DNA of 20,000 bases from Anaeromyces robustus (Eukaryota; Neocallimastigomycota; Neocallimastigomycetes; Neocallimastigales; Neocallimastigaceae): assembly GCA_002104895.1 (NCBI GenBank), contig MCFG01000424.1, positions 1 to 20,000 on the forward strand, read 5' to 3'. The translations under genes were made by a program, and so were the position numbers. The first letter of the stretch is position 1, and each line of letters starts with the position of its first letter. The notes beneath the pieces were generated by a model. The model was given only the letters and a program-made list of their open reading frames with translations, did not search any database and was not told where the DNA came from. Positions 10,924 through 20,000 of this stretch are shown here, piece after piece.

Positions 10924-11122
10924 AAAAAAAAACATTTATATATAAAATTTTATATATATTTATAAATATATATAAAATTTTGTTTTTATATAATCTCTTT
11001 TTTTTTTTTTTTTTTTTAATAATTGTTTATTTATTTTTTATTTTATAATTAATGTAACTGTAAATTAATAATTTGTAATAGTTTGTAATCCTATAAAAAA
11101 AAAATAATTAAAATAGATTACA

Positions 11123-11168
11123 TATATATATGAATATTTAACATAGATTATTCATATTCATATATATA
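11123..11168. repeat. 15-bp perfect hairpin
   Basis: TATATATATGAATAT (11123-11137) is the exact reverse complement of ATATTCATATATATA (11154-11168), with a 16-base loop. It is about 600 bases after the stop of paralogue B and followed at once by a second hairpin. Confidence 0.7.
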
Positions 11169-11180
11169 AAGATAGATATC

Positions 11181-11210
11181 TAACTATATAAAATGAAAAT
11201 TATATAGTTA
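11181..11210. repeat. 10-bp perfect hairpin with partial extension
   Basis: TAACTATATA (11181-11190) pairs exactly with TATATAGTTA (11201-11210) around a 10-base loop. The flanking GATAGATAT and TCTATATCTA extend the pairing imperfectly. Confidence 0.65.
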
Positions 11211-11363
11211 TCTATATCTATATATTTTTATTAATTCACCCATTATTCCTATGAAGACTATTCATAAAAGCGAGAAGGGAGAAATTAAATAAATTTGACT
11301 TTTTTTTATTTTTTTATTTTATTTTTCTCGAAATTCATAAGATTATAAAAATCTATAGAATAT

Positions 11364-11397
11364 AGAAGAGAAGAAGAAGAAGAAGAAGAAGAAGAAA
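11364..11397. repeat. (GAA)n microsatellite
   Basis: About ten GAA/AAG units end in an A-run. No open frame containing them looks coding. Confidence 0.85.
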
Positions 11398-11514
11398 AAA
11401 GTCAATCAATAATTGGAAAGCTAATAAGCAAAATATAATTATTATACATAAAAATATCTATTAATTTAATAATAATAACTTATAATATAACTAATAACAA
11501 AATAACAAATAACC

Positions 11515-11546
<32 letters not shown>

Positions 11547-12439
11547 AATGATAATAATTGTATCGATTTTATAATAATCTTTTTTAAATAAATATTTTTT
11601 TTTTAAAAAAAAAACTAATAAATATATTAATAAATAATAATAATAATAAATAAATAATAATAATAAATATAATTTAAATTTAAAAAAAAAAAAGTTAGAT
11701 ATGAACAGTGTTTTTATTTTATTTTAAAAAAATAATTTTTTTTTTGGAGTTTAGTCTCACTTTATATCCTTGAAAAATTTTATTATTATTATTATTATTT
11801 TTTTTTTTTTTTTGTTTTTTGTTTTTGTGCTTGGCAATTTAGAAAGAAAAAAAAAAATTTTTTTTTTATTTTTATTTTTTTTTTATTAAAGAAAAAAAGT
11901 AATTTCTAATTTCTTTTTTTTTTTTTTTAACTTCAATAATCTTACCAAAAAACTATTATTTTGGTAATATGTTTATTTTTTTTATTTACTTATTTTTTTT
12001 TTTTGGTTTGTTTAAAAAAAAAAAAGTATATTTATTTTTTTTATTTATTATAATGTTTAAATAATAATAAAATATATATATATATATAAACATTATTATT
12101 ATCATTTAATAAGTTATCTAAAAAAATACAAATTGTCATTAAATAAATAAATAAATAAATAAATAATGTTGATAAAAAAAAAATTGAATACTTTATTTAA
12201 TAAACGAATAAATTAATTTGATAATAATTATAACTTATTATGATATTTTTTCTTTGATCCTCTAAAAGAAATCATTTTTCTTTTTGGTTTTTAAAACTTT
12301 TTTTTTTTCAATTATTCTTTATATATATATATCTTTATTAAATCTATTATTATTACGGTTTTATCATTGTAATCTTATTATAATTATTTAATAATATAAT
12401 TTTTTAAATTATTATATATACAAGACTTTTTTACCTTTT

Positions 12440-12543
12440 AAAAAATTACAAAGTAAAAAAATAAAAAAAGTCATATATGAAAAAAACCTAACCATAAGAA
12501 AACAGTCATAACCATTATTTTCTTTTTTTCTTTGTAATTTTTT
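12440..12543. repeat. foldback with 14-bp arms
   Basis: AAAAAATTACAAAG (12440-12453) is the exact reverse complement of CTTTGTAATTTTTT (12530-12543). The A-rich sequence after the left arm also partly pairs with the T-rich sequence before the right arm. Between them is a less simple stretch containing CCTAACCATAAG. Function unknown. Confidence 0.55.
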
Positions 12544-12680
12544 GGAAGACTTAATCATATATATTTAATATAATATAAGAGATTATAATGATAAAAAAAT
12601 ATAAGTTTTTTTCATTTTTTTATTTTTTTTATACAGAAAATCTTTTTATATGAAAATTTCATTTCATAAATATATAAAAA

Positions 12681-12682
12681 AT

Positions 12683-12721
<39 letters not shown>

Positions 12722-12724
12722 TTT
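12681..12724. repeat. (TTTA)n microsatellite upstream of ZW10
   Basis: About ten TTTA units lie 0.4 kb before the ZW10 start codon. They are probably intergenic and length-variable. Confidence 0.9.
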
Positions 12725-13128
12725 CTTTAATTAATTTATTTAGTTATTTATTTATTTAATGATTAAAATTATAAATTATAAATTATAAATTATAAATTAT
12801 TATTTAATTATTATATATTAATGTTCATATGGATAATACTTTTTAATTAATTAATTAAAAAGTAATATTAATTAAAATTTTAAAAAATATTTTTAATATA
12901 TATAAATATTATAAATATAAATTTATTATAATAAATTAAATTTTTTTATATTAAAAAAAATAAAAAAAAAGAATAAAGAATTAAAGAAAAAAAAAAAAGA
13001 ATAAAAAAAAAATATATATATTTTATTTAACTCTTTTTCTTTTCTATTTATTTATTTATTTATTTATTTTCTTTTTATAATAAATATAACTATTCACTAT
13101 CGTAATATAATAATATTAATTTTGAAAA

Positions 13129-16100
13129 ATGTTAAGTAAAAATATTAAATGGTCAGATCAAATTAACTATTTAGAAGATAATGTCGAAAAAAATCGTGTA
13201 AATATTTATAAAATTATATATATATATAAAAAAAAAATTAAACCAATGGAATTGAAATTGAAATTTCATGAAAAAAAAAAAAAATTGAATAAATCATTTA
13301 TAATAATAAAAAAAAAATTATAATAAAGAATTATAATAAAGAATTATCTCTTCTCTATCTATCCGAAATTTTTTATGATATATACTTATATTTTATAATA
13401 TAATTTTATTATTTTATAAATTACAATAATGTAACCTTTTTTTTTTTTTAATTTTCTATGTAAAATTCTTAATTATTAAATTAAAAGTCAATTATCTATC
13501 AAAATATAAATAGGTATTAATATATTAAAAAGATAAATGAATAAAAAAAAAAAAAAGAAACTTTTAAAATTTTTATAATATTAATTATTTTTTTTTTTAG
13601 TGTATATAAAAAATTTATTTCTACCAATTCTTATCCCATTGATTTAATAGATAAATTAAATGAATTAAAAAAAGAAGTTGATAATGTGTCAAATAATAAT
13701 GAAGTTTGTATATTTAATTAACTATATATATATAATATTTCTATAAAATGTATATATATTGATTTTTTTTTTTTTTTTTTTTTGGTTTTTTTTATTATAT
13801 ATATAATAAGGAGAAGAATGGTGATGACAACCAATTTAAATTAAATTCAATTATCACTTCACTTGATAATTTAATATTAATATCAAAAGTATATAAATAT
13901 TTATTTATTATTTTGCTATAATTATAAACATTATTAAGACGTTATAATATACATATATATTCTATATTAAAAAAAAAAAAAGTTTCATAAAGGAATACAG
14001 GAATTTGAAAATTTCTTTGAAATTGGTGAATTAATAAATGCTGCTAAAATACTAAATGAAATGGTATTTCAATTAATTCAATTAATTTTATTATTATTAT
14101 TATAATAGTTATTATTATTATTATTCTATAAAAATATTTAACATTAAAATGAAAAAAAAAAAAACTAAATTATATGAATATACATATTATTATTATTATA
14201 ATTTTTATATATAATATAAAAAGTCTGATATAAAGGAAGAACTAAGTAAAAAATTGATATTAAAATCTGATAAAACTATATATAATATATTAACAGTAAA
14301 TAATATGAAAATTTTATATATATATATATATATGAATATTCATTTTTATACCTCTAAAAGAAAAAATATATATATTCATTTTTATCTTTTTTTATCTTTT
14401 TTTTTTTTTTTTAATATATTTTTCTATCTTGAATTATGGATACAATATATATATAAAAGGATGAATATATAATAGAACGTTCTCAATTAAAATATTTAAT
14501 AAGTCAACTTTTATCAATAGCTATTATATTTAATGAAAAAAATAAATTACCTGAATTAGTGATTACTTTTAACTTAATATGTAGGATTATAAAAAAAATA
14601 TATATATATATATATATATATATTTCATAACATAATCTTTTTATTTGTTATTCTTCCCACTTATCTATTATAATTTTTTTATATCTATATCATTATGTAC
14701 TAATTTTTTAATTTTTTTTTCTTCTATTTTTATATTTATTTATTTATTTATTATTAATATTATTATAATTTTTATTATTTCAAATATAAATTCAAACTCA
14801 GTATCTCAAACCAAAAAATATTTTGATAATCCTATTAAAATTAAAGATATATTTGAAGTTTTAGAAATTATGAATATGATAGAAGAAGAAATCCCTTTAA
14901 TCATTAATAATATTATTAATAATTTTATAGAATCTATAGTCGAAAATCCAACTCAAGAACTTTCCTATACTAGAAATGAATCCCATGCTATTATTACCTT
15001 TCAAAAACAAATATTAAAATACAAAGAAGATAATAATAATTTAACTTCACTATCAAGTAATAATAAAAATAAAAAAAATAAAAAAAAATAAAAATAAAAA
15101 TAAAAATAAAATAAAATAAAATAAATAAATAATAATATTAATATATTAATAGAACATAAGAAAAAACTAATATATATATATATTTTTATTTTTATTTATA
15201 AATAATAATTATAAACTAATATAAAATATAATAATAATAATAATAACAATATCAACATCTACAACATCAATAACAACAACAATAATCATCATCATCATCA
15301 TCATAAAAGAATTATATTTAATGATGGAAAAAGTGATTAAATTTTTAGAATTATTAAAAAAATCCATCTATGTCGAAAGTGAACATAGATATAGTGGATT
15401 TATTAAAATAGCTCAAAAAATTTTATGGCCTGAAGTTTGGAAAATATTAAAAAAACAATTTGAAACCGTGATACCGGATCATTTTGATGATTTAAATAAA
15501 TTTTCTGAAATTCATGATAAATTACTATCCTATGAAAATCAATTAAGTGATTTAGGTAAATTCCTATATATATATATATATATATATTAATTATATATTA
15601 ATTACATTAGTTCTATAATTAATTAATTATTTTATACTTAATTTTAATTTTTCATGAACTAACAATTTTTTAACTATATATATTAATATATATATATATA
15701 TATATTTTTTTTTTTTGTTTTGTTTTATTTTTATTATACAATTATTTTCTTATTTTCATAATCTCTCTCTATATATATTATTATTATTTATATATTGATT
15801 AATTGATTGATTTAAAAATAGAAATGATGCCTTCCAATATTAATGATATTTCCAATTTTCTTAAAAATATTAAATATCATTATTTCAAAAAAAATAAAAA
15901 TGAATTTTTACAAATGGTAAGAGATGTATTACAAAGTAATGATCAAAATACGGTAGAAGTTAAAGATGAATTAGAAAGAGGAGGATTTAATATATTTGGA
16001 GATAAAAAAATTAAATTTAATAATATTAAAGAAAATAAAGAAAAATCAGAAATGGATGATAATTCTTTTAAATTACCTACTTGTCATATTACCATTCAAA

Positions 16101-16191
16101 CTCAAACTATTGTAGAAATTGCTTATCAAAAAATGAATGAAGCTGTTGAATCAGATGAATTAAAGTAAATAATAATTAATTAATTAATAAT

Positions 16192-16229
<38 letters not shown>

Positions 16230-16301
16230 TATATATATATGTATAATCGTTTTATATTTTAATAATATATATATAATTATATTATTAACATTAATCCCTT
16301 A

Positions 16302-16334
<33 letters not shown>

Positions 16335-17011
16335 TTTCTTATTTTATTTTTTTTTTTTAAAAAAAAAAAAACAAAAAGTGCCATTGAAGCAATTTATAAT
16401 GTTAGAGATTTATTTGTATTATTTAGAGCTATTTCTACCTTATACCATCAAGATTCCATTGAATTTATTCCTAATCGAGCTATGTTATTTTATAATGATT
16501 GTATTTACATAGCTCATCATTTATTAACTCTTGGTCATCATTATCAAAGTAAATTAAGACCTCCATTAGATTCTACAGTAACTTTTATTGATATGGTACC
16601 AACTTATAGACAATTAGGTCAAATGTATTTTAAAAAACAATTGGTAAATTTTTTTATTAATATATATATATATAAAAGTAATAATTTATATATAATTAAA
16701 ACTAATTATTTAATTTAATTATTTTAACTATTTATCATATTTTTCAATGTAATAATAATAATAACAATAATAATAATAATAATATTAATTATTAAAAAAA
16801 AAAAAAAAAAAAAGCGAAGACAAAGAGATATAATATTAAATGATTTAAAACAAATTAATGGATTTGAAAATTTATCTGATGATAATAAATTAGAAAATAC
16901 TGAAAGAATATTTAGAAATATTTTATATCAATTAGATTATCTTTCAAAAAATTGGAAAGTAAGATATATATATATATATATTAAATAATAATAAAAATGA
17001 AAGAAAAAAAA

Positions 17012-17042
<31 letters not shown>

Positions 17043-17165
17043 TCGTATAAATATATAAATTAATAAAAATTAATGAATATAAATAGATTTATTTTAATAT
17101 ATATACTAAAATGTATAATATAAATTTTTATACTATTAAATTAAATTAAAACCAAAACAACAAAA

Positions 17166-17198
<33 letters not shown>

Positions 17199-17861
17199 TT
17201 ATATTAGCAAATGAAGTATATTTACAAGCTATAGGATTATTATTTAATTCATTATTAGAAGAAATTTTAAATGAAGTATTAAATATAAAATCCATTTCCA
17301 ATAATGAATTACATCAATTAAAATATTTATTAAGTTTATTAATGATTCAATCTAAAGAATGGTTTACCTTTACTATGGGATCTGGTAAAGAGAAAATTGT
17401 TGAACAGGTAAAAATTTAAAATATATATAGATATATATATATTTCTTATCTTGACAATGACAATATATATAATAATTAATAATAATATTTCAATTTAAAA
17501 AAAAAAAAAGTTATTATACACAAAATAAATAAATATAAAATGAATAAATCCAATTTAATTTAAATAATTTTTTAATTATTCTTAAAACTCTATTATATAT
17601 TTATATTTATAAATATTTATTATTTTTATTTTTATTTTTTTTTTTTTTAAAAAATCTATTTAGGCACCAATATTAAAATATGTTGAATTATGGGAAAAAT
17701 TTCAACAATTATTTAAAATATTTGAAATATCCATTAATCAAGTATTAGAAGGAGGATGGACAAAGTATAACAAATTTTCAAAACAAGAATTATTAACTAT
17801 ATTTAGATCACGCTTTCAACATCTACCTGAAATGAATCATTTAGAAGAATTACTGGAATAA
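13129..17861 (+). CDS. ZW10: ZW10 homologue (ER tether / kinetochore protein)
   Basis: ZW10 works in the Dsl1/NRZ complex that captures Golgi-to-ER vesicles at the ER and, in animals, in the kinetochore RZZ complex. Fourteen exons: 13129-13197, 13488-13513, 13601-13703, 13811-13888, 13983-14063, 14224-14295, 14460-14580, 14802-15056, 15310-15555, 15822-16164, 16379-16643, 16815-16958, 17198-17407 and 17664-17861. They give 736 aa (human about 780), in frame throughout. The N-terminal 140 residues are helical, coiled-coil-like (LIDKLNELKKEVDNV, IQEFENFFEIGELINAAKIL). The decisive match is the C-terminal half: FKLPTCHI (433-440), then CIYIAHHLLTLGH (506-518) and TVTFIDMVPTYRQLG (532-545), near-identical to animal ZW10 as I remember it. 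Residues about 390-430 are a variable charged linker. Least certain are the 26-nt exon 2 and the ends around intron 8. An intact gene is likely; no in-frame stop was found. Confidence 0.93.
13488..13513 (+). other. ZW10: 26-nt micro-exon (exon 2) of ZW10
   Basis: Exon 1 ends in phase 0 at a good donor (CGT followed by GTAAAT, 13198), whereas exon 3 at 13601 needs two bases carried over. The only AG...GT segment in between that fits is 13488-13513. It is preceded by TTAAAAG, followed by GTATTA, open in phase, and 26 nt long (8 codons plus 2 bases). It reads SIIYQNIN and the shared codon is Ser. This supplies nine residues, the number missing when flanking exons are aligned by eye with animal ZW10 near its EVCNMISKKYSEF stretch. 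This is inference from phase and spacing, not from a transcript. Confidence 0.65.
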
Positions 17862-18100
17862 TGAATAATAATTATTATTATAATGATAATAAATAATAAT
17901 TAATCATAATTATAATAACAAGAAGAAGAATAAGAATAATAAATAATAAAATACATTTCTTAATGTGTACAAATGTACCTATTTAAAAAAAAAATTGTTA
18001 TTTAAATATAATCAACATATATATATAATATCATTGATATTTGTACTCCTTTAAAAAACAAACAAAAAAAAAAAAACATATAAAAAAAACATAAAAAAAA

Positions 18101-18145
18101 AAACAAGAATTATTAACTATAATTAGATCACGTTTTCAATATCTA
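18101..18145 (+). repeat. displaced 45-bp copy of the ZW10 last exon
   Basis: Positions 18101-18145 match 17781-17825 of the last ZW10 exon at 42 of 45 bases, with no gaps and an offset of exactly 320. The shared core includes AACAAGAATTATTAACTATA and TTAGATCACG. The source encodes KQELLTIFRSRFQHL. Similarity stops at ATCTA on the right, and on the left it runs into A-rich sequence. Two of the three differences are C in the gene and T in the copy. It lies after the stop codon and has no open context, so it is a non-coding duplicate. Confidence 0.88.
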
Positions 18146-18428
18146 ATCAAAAAATTTTAAAGAAAAAGTATTATTACCATTTAATATATAATTACATAAT
18201 ATATTGATAAATATATATATAGATATATATATTTAAAAACACATCTTTTAATTGTATAATAAATAAATAATTTAAATAAATAATTTACCAAGATAAAATA
18301 ATAATATAATAAAAGAATAATATAATAAAATAATATATAATAAAATAATAATATATAATAAAATAAAATAAAAATTAGAAAAGAAAAAAAAATATTATAT
18401 ATAAATATATATATCATATCATATTCTC

Positions 18429-18500
18429 TAATTTATATATAGTTTATTTTATTTTATTTATGAATAATTTATATATAGTTTATTTTATTTTATTTATGAA
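18429..18500. repeat. perfect 36-bp tandem duplication
   Basis: A unit starting TAATTTATATATAG and ending TTTATGAA occurs at 18429-18464 and again, apparently identically, at 18465-18500. The exact match suggests a recent slippage or unequal exchange event. Confidence 0.9.
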
Positions 18501-19530
18501 ATAGAGTGCTGATCTTTAATTAATAAATATTAAAAATTTATTAAACTACCTTTTTTAAATAGAATAAAGAGATAAAGGTTACACAAAATATTTTTGTTAT
18601 TAATTATTTTAATTAATTCATTTAAGAACATCTCACAACTACGGAAGATTAAATAAAATCTTTCTCATGAATTATATTATATATGAACATATTTATATCT
18701 ATTATATATTATATATATTCGTTTATTTTTTTTATTTATTATTTTATTTATATATAATATATAAATAATAACTATATAAATAATAACTATATAAGTAAAT
18801 AAATAAATATATAAATAAATAAATATATATAATTATTAAATATATTTTGTTTAATTCTATCTTAAAGTCTATTATAATATATCTTTCATGAAAATGAAAA
18901 ATGTATATATATATTATATATATTACTATTATTATTTATTTATTTATTTAACTTTTTTAATTGTACAATTAAGTATGGATAATGTACATTTTTTTTATTA
19001 TTATTTTAACTAAAATTATTATTATTTTAACTAAAAAATTTTCCATAATATGAAAATCCTTTTATTTATTTTATTCTTTTAGATTATATTTATTTATATT
19101 ATTTATTTATTTACATTGGTTTTATTTATTCATTCATTTATTTTTTTTTTATGTTTTTATGTTTTTATGTTTTTTTTTTGTTTTTTTTTTTTTTGTGATT
19201 AAAAATTTTTTAATTAATTATAATTTTGTACTCATTTTGTTTTATTAATTTCTTTTTTTTTTTTAATTTCTTTTTTATTGTTATATATATTTCTTTATAA
19301 ATAATAAAATAATATTTGATAAATTAGTATTAAATTCAATATATATTTGATTATATTATCCATTCAATTATATTAATTAATATATTAAAATCATTATTTT
19401 AAATTATTTTTATATTAAAAATTCTTGTTTTTTTTTTTTTTTGGCTTTTTTTTTTATACTATATAAATTAAAGAAAAATAAATGAATACTTAACTTTTTT
19501 TTAAATTTTTTTTTAATACTTTTTCTCTAT

Positions 19531-19532
19531 AA

Positions 19533-19611
<79 letters not shown>

Positions 19612-19616
19612 ACAAA

Positions 19617-19660
<44 letters not shown>

Positions 19661-19661
19661 G

Positions 19662-19697
<36 letters not shown>

Positions 19698-19749
19698 GTA
19701 AATAAATAATAAATAAATGAATAAATAAATAAATAATGTAAATAAATAA

Positions 19750-19780
<31 letters not shown>

Positions 19781-19783
19781 ATA
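19531..19783. repeat. long (AAAT)n array with internal variants
   Basis: About 250 bases of AAAT tetranucleotide, with three AATAATGTAAATAAAT interruptions in the second half that give a loose higher-order pattern. A four-base unit without stops in the reverse frames produces long antisense frames of repeated L, F, I and Y, which are artefacts. Confidence 0.95.
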
Positions 19784-20000
19784 GTCAATGTGGAGAACAA
19801 ATTTCAATATTAAAATATAACATCAAATCATTAAATAATAATATTAATTCAAAATTAATTCATAATCTTTTTATTATTGTTATTGTTAAAATTATTAAAT
19901 AAGGAGTTCTCTTTTATTCCTTTTATTCATTTTCAACTCTTACAAAAATTATTAAATTTCATTACTCCAAAGTTAAATTTTTACCATCAAAATATTAAAA

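Larger units (their letters stand above)
10528..13128. other. AT- and purine-rich spacer before ZW10
   Basis: No gene was recognised. The first 220 bases are nearly free of C and consist of AAATA, GAAA and GAAGAA runs. Reverse-strand open frames there encode only F/L/I/S strings. Farther on are (GAAA)n, (GAA)n, two adjacent hairpins (11123-11210), a foldback (12440-12543) and a (TTTA)n tract. A slightly less AT-rich island at about 11240-11300 (CACCCATTATTCCTATGAAG, then GCGAGAAGGGAG) has no open frame or RNA fold I can name. Confidence 0.6.
17862..20000. other. AT-rich spacer after ZW10, no gene seen
   Basis: The region begins with the ZW10 3' flank and contains a displaced ZW10 exon fragment, a 36-bp tandem duplication and a long AAAT array. 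A more complex stretch at about 18500-18670 (GAGTGCTGATC, ACATCTCACAACTACGGAAG) shows no open frame or known RNA. Reverse-strand open frames at 18181-18417 and 19490-19807 arise from AT-repeat DNA. The last 100 bases (from about 19901) are less simple and open in one + frame to the window edge, but without enough length to call. Confidence 0.6.

Noticed and set aside
14254-14472. Uninterrupted 72-codon + frame across the sixth ZW10 exon and the following intron
   Set aside because: Only 14224-14295 reads as ZW10; the rest is TA and T-run intron sequence, and splicing at GTAAAT keeps frame with the exon at 14460.
18181-18417. Reverse-strand 78-codon frame rich in I, Y, L and F
   Set aside because: Encoded by TAATA/AAATA repeats; no conserved feature.
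19490-19807. Long reverse-strand open frames (95-105 codons) with L-F-I-Y repeats
   Set aside because: Produced by the AAAT array, whose four-base unit has no stop in those frames; no family resemblance.
19877-20000. + strand frame open to the window edge, possibly the start of another gene
   Set aside because: Too short and leucine/phenylalanine-rich, with no start, motif or splice evidence.
1-20000. tRNA, rRNA, CRISPR array or novel multi-gene defence-like system
   Set aside because: No tRNA B-box, rRNA segment, regularly spaced repeats or clustered unknown genes were found on reading; what is present is two lipid phosphatases, ZW10, a Copia fossil and simple repeats.

Overview
The window is overwhelmingly A+T, with long homopolymers, TTTA, AAAT, TA and TTA microsatellites, and short intron-split genes separated by kilobases of low-complexity DNA. 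It is nuclear eukaryotic DNA. The fungal style of the two lipid phosphatases (DYRHHWQDV and a YPSL tail), a canonical ZW10, many short introns and a Copia retroelement together best fit an anaerobic gut fungus (Neocallimastigomycota). That placement is inference; another very AT-rich lineage such as a dictyostelid is not excluded.

Layout, with every recognised gene on the + strand. Positions 1-1408 hold the 3' end of an old Ty1/Copia retroelement: reverse transcriptase, RNase H, a purine tract and a probable 3' LTR. Positions 2620-4336 hold a five-exon PAP2-family lipid phosphate phosphatase (302 aa). Positions 4337-9014 are a spacer with a 42-bp perfect palindrome, a C-free purine-rich minisatellite, foldbacks and T-runs. 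Positions 9015-10527 hold a second five-exon PAP2 phosphatase (318 aa) whose introns sit at the same places and phases as in the first. Positions 10528-13128 are a purine-rich spacer with hairpins. Positions 13129-17861 hold a 14-exon ZW10 gene (736 aa), including a 26-nt micro-exon. Positions 17862-20000 are a spacer with a displaced 45-bp copy of the end of the ZW10 coding sequence and simple repeats.

The exon models were built by hand from splice sites, reading phase and family conservation. Every junction keeps frame, and the two phosphatase models support each other exon by exon. The genes do not form an operon. The two phosphatases are diverged tandem paralogues acting on phosphatidic acid or diacylglycerol pyrophosphate in membranes. 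ZW10 belongs to the ER-tethering (Dsl1/NRZ) complex and, in animals, to the kinetochore RZZ complex. I found no tRNA, rRNA, CRISPR array or convincing new multi-gene system. The most interesting points are the ZW10 micro-exon, the displaced ZW10 exon copy, intron ends that often carry A-runs before AG, and the long palindrome just after the first phosphatase gene.
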